64,000 bases of DNA, taken from positions 469,841 through 533,840 of the forward strand of contig NZ_QLSX01000001.1 of NCBI RefSeq assembly GCF_003268885.1, read 5' to 3'. This DNA is from Onishia taeanensis. Its GTDB lineage: Bacteria; Pseudomonadota; Gammaproteobacteria; Pseudomonadales; Halomonadaceae. A program made the position numbers and the translations under genes. How positions within the stretch are numbered: the first letter of the stretch is position 1; the number at the start of each line of letters is the position of its first letter. The notes beneath the pieces are model-generated. The model did not search any database. It saw only the letters and a list, made by a program, of their open reading frames with translations, and was not told the origin of the DNA. Of this stretch, positions 36,708 to 45,121 are shown in pieces.

Positions 36708-37885
36708 GCGCGCCTCCAGGCGGCCAGCGCCTCGAGCAAAACGGCGTTGTCCGCGCTGTCGCGCAGCGCCAGGCGCAGCCAGCGGCCATCGAGGCCGGGG
36801 AAGTTATGGGTATGCCGGGAAAGCAGGCCCCGGCGCAGCAGGAAGGCGAACAGCGCCTCTGCCTCGGCGGCGTCTCCGCAGTCCAGCAGCATGAAGTTGG
36901 CCTGAGTGGCCGGCACCGCATAGCCCAGCGCGCGCACCGCCTCGGGCATGCCAGGGCGTACATCGGCAAGCCAGGTACGGGTGCGGGAAAGATAGTCGGC
37001 GTCGGCCAACAGCGGTGCCACCAGCCCCAGCGCCAGGGCGTTGACGCTCCAGGGCATCTGCAGGTCACGGGCACGTCGCACCAGCGATGGCGACGCGAGC
37101 AGGTAGCCCAGCCGCAGGCCCGGCAGATCATAGAGTTTGGTCAGCGAGCGCAGCAGCACGAGGTTTGGCGCAGAGGCCAGCAATGGCGTGAGCGCGCCCT
37201 CATCACTGAAGTCGATAAAGGCCTCATCGACCACCACGGTGGTGCCCGTCTCAAAGCCCCGGGCCAGCAGGCGCTCAATGGTCTCAAACGGCAACAGAGT
37301 GCCGGTGGGGTTGTTGGGGCGACACAGAAAGAGCACCGAGGCAGGTGCTCTCGCCCCCTCTCCGGTTCTCTCTTCAGTTCTCTCTTCAGTTCTCTCTTCA
37401 GTTCTCTCTTCGGTTCTCTCAACAGCACTTTCAACAGCGCCCTCCATGGCCCGCTCGGCCGCATCGACGTCGAGCTCGAACGCCTCGCCTCGCAGCGCAA
37501 GCGACTCGACCGAAAGGCCATAGTGGGCGCAGGCGAGGCGGTACTCGCTGAAGGTGGGCTCGACCACCAGTGCCCGGCCACCGGCGTGCAGGGCCGCCGC
37601 CAGATAGATGGCTTCGGCGCCGCCGTTGGTCACCAGCACCTGCTCGGGCGTCAGCCCTTGCTGGGCGGCAATGGCCTGGGCAGGCGCATCGTCATCCGGG
37701 TTTGGGTAGACCGCCAACCGATCGGCGGCGCCTGTCAGCCAGTCGCTCAGCCAGGCCGGGGGCCCCAACGGGTTGAGGTTGGCGCTGAAGTCGATCAGCG
37801 GATAGTCAGACGGCAGGCCGAAACGCGCCAGCAAGGCCGCCCGGCGACCACCGTGAGCGGGCCAGTTGGCGATCCATGACGTCAT
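36704..37885 (-). CDS. cobD: Threonine-phosphate decarboxylase-like aminotransferase (CobD)
   Basis: The 393-residue PLP enzyme of aminotransferase class I/II makes (R)-1-amino-2-propanol phosphate. Motifs include IDFSANLNPLGPP (start of the CobD/HisC family), FLCRPNNPTGTLLP and SLTKLYDLPGLRLGY with the Schiff-base Lys. The start at 37885 gives HGGRRAALLARFG-like family onset. An inserted (E/R/T)-rich stretch of about 20 residues near 165-185 comes from a 12-bp repeat. It overlaps cbiB by ATGA. Confidence 0.91.
   Translation of the reverse strand: MTSWIANWPAHGGRRAALLARFGLPSDYPLIDFSANLNPLGPPAWLSDWLTGAADRLAVYPNPDDDAPAQAIAAQQGLTPEQVLVTNGGAEAIYLAAALHAGGRALVVEPTFSEYRLACAHYGLSVESLALRGEAFELDVDAAERAMEGAVESAVERTEERTEERTEERTEERTGEGARAPASVLFLCRPNNPTGTLLPFETIERLLARGFETGTTVVVDEAFIDFSDEGALTPLLASAPNLVLLRSLTKLYDLPGLRLGYLLASPSLVRRARDLQMPWSVNALALGLVAPLLADADYLSRTRTWLADVRPGMPEAVRALGYAVPATQANFMLLDCGDAAEAEALFAFLLRRGLLSRHTHNFPGLDGRWLRLALRDSADNAVLLEALAAWRRA
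37363..37422 (-). repeat. Five tandem 12-bp units in cobD
   Basis: Five units of CRGTTCTCTCTT (plus-strand reading) run from 37363 to 37422, the middle three identical. They encode (EERT)n in CobD between the large-domain strand and the PNNPTG motif. The unit is a multiple of 3, so copy-number change alters length only. Confidence 0.9.
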
Positions 37886-38877
37886 ATCAGCCACTCCCGC
37901 ATCAGCACCAGGGGCGCCGCCAGCAGCAGGAAGACCAGCCACCCGCCGTGCATGTAGCCAATCGCCCGCTCGACATGGCCTGCGGTAAGGGCCTCATGGG
38001 GCGTGCCCAGGGTGGCCCGCGGCGAGGGACGCCCGGCGTAGTGATTGAGGCCGCCAAGCCGCACCCCCATGAGGTTGGCGACCATGGCCTCCGGCCAGCC
38101 CGCATTGGGACTGGGGTGGCTCGGTGCCTCGCGGCGAGTGCTGGCGATGGCCCCGCGCCAACGGCTGCCGGGTATGACCAAGGCGGCTAACCAGAGAGTC
38201 AGCGCCGTGAGCCTTGCCGGCAGCCAGTTCGCCACATCATCTAGCCGCGCCGAGGCGTTACCGAAATCTGTAAAGCGCGGACTGCGGTAGCCGACCATGG
38301 AATCCAGGGTGTTGGTGGCCTTGTAGGCCAGCGCCAGCGGCGCACCGCCCAGCAACGCCCAGAACAGCGGCGCGGTGATGCCATCCACGGTGTTCTCGGC
38401 CACGGTTTCAACCGTACCCCGGGCCAGTTCGCTCTCGTCGAGGTCGGCCGTGTCACGGCCAACGATCATGGAAAGGGCTTTTCGGGCTGCCGCCATATCA
38501 CCCTGTGCCAGCGGCACGGCCACCGCCCGGGCGGCCTCGGCGAGCCCTCGAGCCGCCAGCGTCGTGGCCAGAAGAACAAGCTCCATGGCCGCTGACAGCC
38601 AGGGGCTGATCCAGGCGAGAACGGCGAGGACGCTCCAGGCGAGCGCCCAGGTGCCTCCCACCACCAGCGCCGCCAGCCACTGGCCACGCCGCCGGCGATC
38701 GGCAGAAGGTCCGTGATTCCAGGCCCGCTCGAGCCAAGCGATTACCCGACCGATGCCCACCACCGGATGCGGCAACCAGCGCGGGTCACCCAGCAACAAG
38801 TCGAGCATCACTGCGGCAGCGATCATGGCCAGCAGCGACAGGGACAGGGGCTCGAACGCCGGAAGTGCCAGACTCAT
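37882..38877 (-). CDS. cbiB: Adenosylcobinamide-phosphate synthase CbiB
   Basis: The 331-residue membrane protein attaches aminopropanol phosphate to adenosylcobyric acid. Motifs DLLLGDPRWLPHPVVGIGRVIAWLE and VGRDTADLDESELARGTVETVAENTVDGI are diagnostic. Four or five TM segments are predicted. The start at 38877 gives family length; longer in-frame extension lies inside cbiZ. It overlaps cbiZ and cobD by 4 bp each. Confidence 0.95.
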   Translation of the reverse strand: MSLALPAFEPLSLSLLAMIAAAVMLDLLLGDPRWLPHPVVGIGRVIAWLERAWNHGPSADRRRRGQWLAALVVGGTWALAWSVLAVLAWISPWLSAAMELVLLATTLAARGLAEAARAVAVPLAQGDMAAARKALSMIVGRDTADLDESELARGTVETVAENTVDGITAPLFWALLGGAPLALAYKATNTLDSMVGYRSPRFTDFGNASARLDDVANWLPARLTALTLWLAALVIPGSRWRGAIASTRREAPSHPSPNAGWPEAMVANLMGVRLGGLNHYAGRPSPRATLGTPHEALTAGHVERAIGYMHGGWLVFLLLAAPLVLMREWLI

Positions 38878-39578
38878 CGCCTGCCCTCCTCCGCCATGGC
38901 CAAGGAGGCCTGGATGGCCTGGAACGCGGCTGCTCCGATGGCCCGCCCGAGCAGCGTGCCCGAGCCTGCATAAGGCGTCGCCACCCCGCACTGGGTGGCG
39001 GCGATGGCCAGGCAATCGGTGGAGGTGCCGGTGGCCGGCGTGCCTGCGACCGGATCCCGGACGCCCCACACGGCCAGGGCCCGCACCTTGGCCTCACTGG
39101 CCGACTGAACGGCATTGACCAGGGCACCATCGTCGAGATGGCCGTCGATGAACACCAGCGTATTGATGGTGCCGGCAACCAGGCGCGGGTCGTCCCGCAC
39201 CGGAGCGGTGATATCCACGGCATTACCGACCCCCGCGGTGACCGCGACCAGCACCCGGCGCTCGCCGGCGTGGACCTCCTCGAGCGCCAAATGGGCCAGG
39301 GGCACCGCGGTCATCATCGCCACGCAGTTCTCGGCCTCAAGGCCACGTGCGGACAGCCAGCCCAACAGGTCGGCACGGGGCGCCTGGCCGGCATAGTCCT
39401 TGTCGACGTGAAAGTTGCAGAAGTCCCGCGACCAGCCGAGTCCCGGCCCGACCAGAGCACTGCTCAGGGTGCGCAGGGGCGTCTCATGACGGAAGTGCAC
39501 GCAGCCGGCATCGACAGCAAGCGCGAGGCCGCCTCCCACATCCAGCCACGACCCGGGCGAGCGGCACGAGGCCGCCAT
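38874..39578 (-). CDS. cbiZ: Adenosylcobinamide amidohydrolase CbiZ
   Basis: CbiZ cleaves adenosylcobinamide to adenosylcobyric acid, letting the cell rebuild scavenged corrinoids. The 234-residue protein shows RTLSSALVGPGLGWSRDFCNFHV, VAVTAGVGNAVDITAPV, NTLVFIDGHLDDGALVNAVQSASEAK and TGTSTDCLAIA, all typical of the family. The start at 39578 (MAASC) is taken as it follows the cobT stop; 39614 is also possible. The family was first defined in archaea; in bacteria it is typically laterally acquired. Confidence 0.9.
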   Translation of the reverse strand: MAASCRSPGSWLDVGGGLALAVDAGCVHFRHETPLRTLSSALVGPGLGWSRDFCNFHVDKDYAGQAPRADLLGWLSARGLEAENCVAMMTAVPLAHLALEEVHAGERRVLVAVTAGVGNAVDITAPVRDDPRLVAGTINTLVFIDGHLDDGALVNAVQSASEAKVRALAVWGVRDPVAGTPATGTSTDCLAIAATQCGVATPYAGSGTLLGRAIGAAAFQAIQASLAMAEEGRR

Positions 39579-39582
39579 CGGC

Positions 39583-40632
39583 TCAGCGGGCCTCACGGTT
39601 ATCGACGCCGGCATCGGCAAAGGTCGCCATCTCCGAGAGCATCGCGGTCGCCGCCTCGAGCAACGGGAAGGCCAGGGCAGCGCCGCTGCCCTCCCCCAGT
39701 CGCAGGGAAAAATCCAGCAGGGGGGCGGCGTCCAGCGCCGCCAGGGCCCGATCATGGCCGGGCTCATGGGAGCGATGGCCAAATATCAGATAGGGGCGCA
39801 GTGATGGCTCGAGGCGGCAGGCGGTAAGCGCGGCGACGGTGGCAATAAAGCCATCGACGAGAATCGGCAGGCGGCTTGCGGCGGCGCCGAGGTAGGCCCC
39901 CACCATGGCGGCGACCTCGAGCCCGCCCAGGCGGGCCAGTACGTCCATGGGATCGTCGGGATCGGCCGCCCGAGCGACCAGAGCCGCCTCGATGACGGCC
40001 TGCTTCCTGGCCAGGGCATCGCCGGCCACACCAGTGCCCGGCCCCACCAGCTCGGCTACCGGCACACCGGTCAGGGCGGCCAGCATGGCCGTGCTGGCGG
40101 TGGTATTGGCGATGCCCATTTCGCCGACGATCAGGCAGCGACAGCCGGCCTTCGCGGCGCGCTCGGCGGCACGCCGGCCAACCGCAATGGCCGTCCGGGC
40201 CTCGTGCTGGGTCATGGCGTTCTCACGCGCCATGTTGCGCGTCCCCGGACGCACCTTGTCATGCACGATCCCCGGGCCCGACACGTCACTCGCCACCCCG
40301 ACATCGACCACCTCGAGCCGAGCGTCGATGCGTCGCGCAAAGACGTTGATGGCCGCCCCACCGGTGACGAAATTAGCCACCATCTGGGCAGTCACGGCCT
40401 GGGGAAAGGCCGAAACGCCTTCCTCTGCCACGCCGTGATCAGCGGCGAAGACCACTACGCCGGGCGGCGTGACGCTGGGGAAGTCCTCGCCGGTAATGGC
40501 GGCCAGGGTCACCGCCAGGGACTCGAGGCGCCCCAGGCTGCCGGGTGGCTTGGTGAGGGTATCGAGGTAGCGACCGACCCGTTCGGCACAGGCTGTGTCG
40601 AGACCGGGAATCAGTGGCGAAGGATCATTCAC
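39583..40632 (-). CDS. cobT: Nicotinate-nucleotide:DMB phosphoribosyltransferase
   Basis: The 349-residue CobT makes alpha-ribazole-phosphate from NaMN and DMB. Motifs TKPPGSLGRLESLA, FAADHGVAEEGVSAFPQAVTAQMV, GEMGIANTTASTA and the catalytic Glu in RLGEGSGAALAFPLL are all present. It is first gene of the cobT-cbiZ-cbiB-cobD-cobU-cobS-cobC-cobU-like operon. The 223-bp upstream gap has no riboswitch. Confidence 0.96.
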   Translation of the reverse strand: MNDPSPLIPGLDTACAERVGRYLDTLTKPPGSLGRLESLAVTLAAITGEDFPSVTPPGVVVFAADHGVAEEGVSAFPQAVTAQMVANFVTGGAAINVFARRIDARLEVVDVGVASDVSGPGIVHDKVRPGTRNMARENAMTQHEARTAIAVGRRAAERAAKAGCRCLIVGEMGIANTTASTAMLAALTGVPVAELVGPGTGVAGDALARKQAVIEAALVARAADPDDPMDVLARLGGLEVAAMVGAYLGAAASRLPILVDGFIATVAALTACRLEPSLRPYLIFGHRSHEPGHDRALAALDAAPLLDFSLRLGEGSGAALAFPLLEAATAMLSEMATFADAGVDNREAR

Positions 40633-40792
40633 GGTGCGTCTCCGGAGATTCTTTTTCAGCCAGGCATCTTACCAGAGGCCTGCCGGCTCAGCCCGTAGGG
40701 TCAGCCTGCTCGCGAGTCGTCACCCAAGTGCTACGCTGATTAAGGCCAACATGATCAGAAAAAACCCGGCCGGCGACTCGCTACCCCTTATA

Positions 40793-40829
40793 GCTAGATA
40801 AGTTGCTTGTGGGCTAGATAAGTTGCTTG
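40793..40829 (+). repeat. 20-bp-period direct repeat upstream of the sulfite dehydrogenase gene
   Basis: GCTAGATAAGTTGCTTG occurs at 40793-40809 and again at 40813-40829. It lies in the leader or promoter zone 26 bp before the start codon, so it could be a duplicated regulator site or simple slippage. Confidence 0.8.
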
Positions 40830-40855
40830 AGCCAGGTGAGCCAGGAGTCAGCGCC

Positions 40856-42181
40856 ATGACCAAGACAACACCACGCTCACGTGGCCTGCATGAACTCTAT
40901 GCCGAAGACCCGGTGGCGGCGGATCGGCGACTCTGGGGCCGGGAGGTCGATCCCCTCACCCGTCGCGGGTTTCTCCAGCGCTCTAGCCTGCTGGCCATGG
41001 CGGCCGCCCTGGGTGCCTCGATCCCCTTCGCCGATAAGATGCCGGGTGGCCTTATTCCCGCGGCCCTGGCCCAGAGCGATGCGCCCTTCACTCTCGCTGG
41101 CAAGGAAGGGCTGACGGTACTCAACGACCGGCCGATCAACGCCGAGACGCCGCCGCACCTGCTGGACGATGACATCACCCCGGCTCAGCACATGTTCGTG
41201 CGCAACAACGGCATTCCCCCCGAGGCTCAGGCGATCGACGTCGCTAACTGGACCCTGAGCATCGAGGGCGAATCCTGCCTGACGCCTACCGTCTTCACCC
41301 TGGCCGAGCTCAAGGAGCGCTTCACCCAGCACACCTACCAGCTGCAGGTCGAATGCGGCGGCAACGGGCGCAGCGAGTTCGTGCCCTCGGCCAGCGGCAA
41401 TCAGTGGACGACCGGGGCCGTGGCCTGCCCAAGCTTCAGCGGCGCCCGACTGAGCGACGTGCTCGAGGCCTGCGGCATCGCCGACGACGCCGTCTACATC
41501 GGCTACTACGGCGCCGACACCCACCCAAGCGGCGACCCAAGCAAGGAACCGATCTCCCGCGGCGTGCCCATCGACAAGGCCATGGAAGAGGAGTCGCTGA
41601 TCGCCTGGGCCATGAACGGCGAGGACATTCCCTACCTCAACGGCCACCCGCTGCGTCTGGTCTGCGGCGGCTGGCCGGGCTCGGTCTCCGGCAAGTGGCT
41701 GACCCGGATCGTGATACGCAATCAGAAACACGACGGCGCCAAGATGGCCGCGCCCTCCTACAGCGTGCCCCGCTACCCGGTGGCACCGGGCACCGACGTG
41801 CCGCTTGCCGACTTCGAGACCATCCAGTCAATGCCGGTCAAGTCGCTGATCACCTTCCCCCGCTCGGGCATCACTCACCCGCTGGGCGAATCGCTCGAAG
41901 TGCGAGGCCATGCCTGGGCCGGCGATCTGGCGGTGCGCGAGGTACATGTCTCTCATGACTTCGGCGCCACCTGGCAGCCCGCCGAGCTCCGCGAGGCCCC
42001 CAACCGGCTAGCCTGGCAGCGCTTCACCACCCGCCTCACCTTCCCCGAACCCGGCTATTACGAAGTCTGGGCGATGGCGGTGGACAGCGAGGGCCTCGCC
42101 CAACCGATGGTGGTACCCGGCTGGAACCCCAAGGGCTATCTCAACAACGCCTGCCACCGCATCGCGGTGCAAGTGGTTTAG
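40856..42181 (+). CDS. Tat-exported molybdopterin sulfite dehydrogenase (SorA/SoxC-like)
   Basis: The 441-residue oxidoreductase has a Tat signal with twin arginines in TRRGFLQRSSLLAMAAALG (about 36-55). The Mo-cofactor domain contains the Mo-ligand Cys in QLQVECGGNGRSEF. A C-terminal Mo-co dimerisation domain follows (about 320-435, ending NNACHRIAVQVV). It oxidises sulfite, passing electrons to the cytochrome c encoded 9 bp downstream. SorA and SoxC are hard to separate by eye; no other sox genes are here, favouring a stand-alone sulfite dehydrogenase. Confidence 0.87.
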   Translation: MTKTTPRSRGLHELYAEDPVAADRRLWGREVDPLTRRGFLQRSSLLAMAAALGASIPFADKMPGGLIPAALAQSDAPFTLAGKEGLTVLNDRPINAETPPHLLDDDITPAQHMFVRNNGIPPEAQAIDVANWTLSIEGESCLTPTVFTLAELKERFTQHTYQLQVECGGNGRSEFVPSASGNQWTTGAVACPSFSGARLSDVLEACGIADDAVYIGYYGADTHPSGDPSKEPISRGVPIDKAMEEESLIAWAMNGEDIPYLNGHPLRLVCGGWPGSVSGKWLTRIVIRNQKHDGAKMAAPSYSVPRYPVAPGTDVPLADFETIQSMPVKSLITFPRSGITHPLGESLEVRGHAWAGDLAVREVHVSHDFGATWQPAELREAPNRLAWQRFTTRLTFPEPGYYEVWAMAVDSEGLAQPMVVPGWNPKGYLNNACHRIAVQVV

Positions 42182-42190
42182 GAGGTCGCC

Positions 42191-42586
42191 ATGCGTATTT
42201 ACCATCCAGGCTCCCTGCGCGTCACCGGGCTGCTGCTGGCAACGTTGCTGCTCGCCCCACCCGCCCTAAGCCAGGATACCGACCCAGCAACCGGCCTGGT
42301 TATCGCTGAGGGCTGGCAGGTGGTCAGTGCCAACTGCACCGTCTGCCATTCGGCGAAGCTAGTAACCCAGAACAGCGGCTCGCGTAACCACTGGCAAGGA
42401 CTGATCCGCTGGATGCAGGACACCCAGGGCCTGTGGGCCTTCACCCCGGAGATGGAAACCACCATCCTCGACTACCTCAGCGCCCACTACGGTCCCAAGG
42501 AAGGCGCGCGACGCCCGCCACTGGCGCCGTCGCTACTGCCGACCAATCCCTACAAGCAGGGCGACACCGCACCCGGAACCTCCTAG
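42191..42586 (+). CDS. Monohaem cytochrome c subunit of the sulfite dehydrogenase
   Basis: The 131-residue exported protein has a signal peptide ending ALS near residue 27, haem-binding CTVCH (about 49-53) and a downstream WMQDTQGLW segment with candidate Met ligands. AGGAGG precedes the ATG. It is the natural electron acceptor of the preceding molybdoenzyme (SorB-like). Confidence 0.88.
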   Translation: MRIYHPGSLRVTGLLLATLLLAPPALSQDTDPATGLVIAEGWQVVSANCTVCHSAKLVTQNSGSRNHWQGLIRWMQDTQGLWAFTPEMETTILDYLSAHYGPKEGARRPPLAPSLLPTNPYKQGDTAPGTS

Positions 42587-42717
42587 GGCGACCCAAAGGC
42601 AGGCCCTGACCTGGATCAATCTGCGTCGCGGTAATTCAGCTAGCCTAAACAGGAAGGGCCCGAAAGAGGGCACAAGGGCGGTGACTTACTGGGGCATGAT
42701 GAGCAGAGGGCATGACA

Positions 42718-43182
42718 ATGCGCTTTCATCAGGTAAAAGAGCTGGTGCACTGGGCGGCGGATTATCACCAGCGATTGGCGGAGCACTACACCAAGCACGC
42801 CGGCGACGATGTCAAAGAGCGGGTGCGCATGGCCCTTGAGTATCTGGCCAATCATGAACGCACCCTGCAGGCAAACCTCGAGGATTACTTCACCGACGGC
42901 AGCGATCACCGCGGCGTGCTGGACACCTGGTTCGACGACCCGGCCGACTTTCCCCATCTACCGGTGCTCGACCGGCTACCTGGGTGCATGGACTGCGACA
43001 GCGTGCAGGACGTGCTGGCCACCGCCCTGACCACCCACAAGACGCTGCAGGATCTCTACCGGCACCGGGCTGATAGGGCCAGCATCGAGGAAGAACGCGA
43101 ATTTTTCGCTGCCCTCGTCGCCGGGCACGATGGCGAAGTGCGCCGGCTGGCCCGGGATATTCAGCGTCTCGAGGATTATTGA
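42718..43182 (+). CDS. Hypothetical all-helical protein, ferritin/rubrerythrin-like
   Basis: The 154-residue soluble protein has long amphipathic helices and spaced His/Glu residues (AADYHQRLAEHY, ALEYLANHERTL, FFAALVAGHDGEVRRLARDIQRLEDY). This pattern suggests a ferritin-like four-helix bundle, although a complete diiron ExxH set is not clear. The start at 42718 is preferred because AGAGGG lies 7 nt upstream; the ATG at 42712 is too close to it. Function unknown. Confidence 0.65.
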   Translation: MRFHQVKELVHWAADYHQRLAEHYTKHAGDDVKERVRMALEYLANHERTLQANLEDYFTDGSDHRGVLDTWFDDPADFPHLPVLDRLPGCMDCDSVQDVLATALTTHKTLQDLYRHRADRASIEEEREFFAALVAGHDGEVRRLARDIQRLEDY

Positions 43183-43332
43183 AGGACGGCTAACAGATCA
43201 GGACTGCAGAAGGTTGGAAAAAGAGCGAGGCTGCAAAAGGTGGCAAATACAGTTGGGCCATATAACGCGTCAGGCTTTACGCGGAACCTGCCTCACGTAG
43301 GATGAGCAGGCCATTCGCTGCCAGGAACATCG

Positions 43333-43635
43333 ATGTCTCCAAGCCAGATCAGCAAGACCAAGACCAGCTTCTATCGCCGCCTCTATGTGGCCTACCTGAT
43401 CGAGCAGGGAATCGCCAGCGTGCCCGCCCTGACCGAGGCCACCGGCATGCCAAGGCGCACCGCCCAGGACACCCTCAACGCCCTGGCCGAGCTGGACATC
43501 GACTGCCGGTTCGAGCCCGAGCCGGGCGAGCGCCACAACATTGGCCGCTACGTGATTCATGACTGGGGCGCCATCAACCCCGAGTGGATCGCCCGCCACC
43601 AGGCCGCCATCAAGACGGCGCTGGGCTATCCATGA
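43333..43635 (+). CDS. Small winged-helix protein
   Basis: The 100-residue protein has a predicted winged helix-turn-helix (YLIEQGIASVPALTEATGMPRRTAQDTLNALAELDIDCRF) followed by a short tail GRYVIHDWGAINPEWI. It resembles the small HTH_43-like wHTH family found in marine gammaproteobacteria. No ligand domain is present. Target unknown. It is monocistronic, in convergent orientation with the flavoprotein gene. Confidence 0.8.
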   Translation: MSPSQISKTKTSFYRRLYVAYLIEQGIASVPALTEATGMPRRTAQDTLNALAELDIDCRFEPEPGERHNIGRYVIHDWGAINPEWIARHQAAIKTALGYP

Positions 43636-43704
43636 GCGCCAGATCGACCCGGTCGTGACCTAACAGCGGTCGCCAGCCGACCCGCGCACTCTCCCGTGCA
43701 CTCT

Positions 43705-44961
43705 CTAGAAGCGATCCGCTCGGAAAGGCGCCATATCGATGGCGGGTGTCTCGCCATCCATCAGCTCGCCGAGCAGACGCCCGGTCGCCGGCCCAAGCGT
43801 GAAGCCCTGATGGCCATGGCCAAAGGCAAACCACAGCCCCTTGTGTGACGGCGCCGGGCCGATCACCGGCTTCATGTCCGAGGTGCAGGGGCGAGCGCCC
43901 TTCCAGGGCGTGTCGTCGCGCCTTGCCCCCAGCGGCACCAGCTTGCGAGCCACCGCCTCGGCCGCGTCCAACTGATCCAGAGCCGGCGCGGCATCCCGGT
44001 TCGCCAGTTCGGCACCGGTGGTCAGGCGCACGCCGGCGCGCATCGGCGCCAGCAGATAGCCGACCTCAGCATCCATGACCCAGTGATTGAGCGCACGCCC
44101 TTCCTGCAGGGCGTAATGCATGTGATAGCCGCGCTTGACGAACAGCGGCAACTGGTAGCCCAGACGACTCAGCCAGTCGCCGGACCAGGGGCCCATGGCC
44201 ATCACCAGCTCACCGGCCTCCAGAGAACCAGCGTCGGTTTCCACCTGCCAGCCATCAGCGCTCTGGGCAACCGACTCGACGCTTGCCTTGACCACCTTGC
44301 CGCCCAGCGCCTTGAAGGCCTCGGCATAAGCGGCCACCAGGCCACCGGGATCGGCGACGGTCCAGCTGTCGCGCCACAGAATCGCACCGATGATCTCGTC
44401 TGACAGGTCGGGTTCCTGTTCGGCGAGCGCTGCCCGATCGAGCCGGTCATAGGTGAGGCCAAACCGCTTGGCCAGGGGGGCCACCTTGGCCAGACGCGCC
44501 TCGAAGGCCTCGGGGGTGCGATAGAGCTCCAGCCAGCCGTCGCGGCTGACCAGGGCATCTGCCCCGGCCGCCTCGATCATCGGTGCATGTTCCTGAGTCG
44601 ACAGCGCGATCAGCGAAGCGTATTCGGGCAGAATTCGCGCATAGGGGCCCGGCGCTGAATTCTGCCAATAGCGAAACAGCGAACTGGCCGATTCCAGCAT
44701 GCCGCTGGGCCGGTAGCGGATATCCACGCGGCGGTTGGGCACCACCTGCATGAGGGTCTTGGCATCCCGCGGGAAGGGATAGGGCGCCACCGCTTCGCGC
44801 TGGATGATGCCGGCATTGCCAAACGACGTCTCGTGGCCCGGCTCCCGGCGATCGACCAGCACCACCGAACGCCCCCGCTTGGCCAAGTGGTAAGCGATCG
44901 ACACGCCGACCATGCCGGCCCCCAGGACGATGGTATCGCTGACATCACGTTCCTTGGACAT
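43705..44961 (-). CDS. D-amino-acid dehydrogenase-like FAD oxidoreductase
   Basis: The 418-residue DAO-superfamily flavoprotein has the Rossmann motif VLGAGMVGVSIAYHLAKRG (about 12-30), SFGNAGIIQ, and the C-terminal HKGLWFAFGHGHQGFTLGPATGRL typical of DadA-type dehydrogenases. GGAG precedes the ATG. No alanine racemase is adjacent, so the D-amino-acid or secondary-amine substrate is uncertain. Confidence 0.85.
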   Translation of the reverse strand: MSKERDVSDTIVLGAGMVGVSIAYHLAKRGRSVVLVDRREPGHETSFGNAGIIQREAVAPYPFPRDAKTLMQVVPNRRVDIRYRPSGMLESASSLFRYWQNSAPGPYARILPEYASLIALSTQEHAPMIEAAGADALVSRDGWLELYRTPEAFEARLAKVAPLAKRFGLTYDRLDRAALAEQEPDLSDEIIGAILWRDSWTVADPGGLVAAYAEAFKALGGKVVKASVESVAQSADGWQVETDAGSLEAGELVMAMGPWSGDWLSRLGYQLPLFVKRGYHMHYALQEGRALNHWVMDAEVGYLLAPMRAGVRLTTGAELANRDAAPALDQLDAAEAVARKLVPLGARRDDTPWKGARPCTSDMKPVIGPAPSHKGLWFAFGHGHQGFTLGPATGRLLGELMDGETPAIDMAPFRADRF

Positions 44962-45121
44962 GCAAACTCCTGACCTTGAGGGAAGACAACCGGCACTAAC
45001 CGGACCTCCATTCTAGAGCATATGCCGACGCCTGCCATGCCGACCGCTTCCCGAGGGACAGCTGACGCCATGGCATGGCTCGCGTAAGCTTGAGGACTTC
45101 CTATTTCCCGCCGGAGATCCC

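Noticed and set aside
37363-37422. Possible CRISPR-like array
   Set aside because: The units are 12 bp, contiguous without spacers and in frame within cobD. No CRISPR array or cas gene is present anywhere in the window.
36650-37879. 409-residue plus-strand open frame across cobU/cobD
   Set aside because: It mirrors cobD and cobU coding sequence, has no recognisable domain, and is explained by third-position GC bias.
40633-40855. Cobalamin riboswitch upstream of cobT
   Set aside because: The 223-bp gap lacks the conserved aptamer blocks.
40856-42586. Full sox thiosulfate-oxidation locus
   Set aside because: Only the molybdoenzyme and one cytochrome are present; soxAXYZB are absent from the window.
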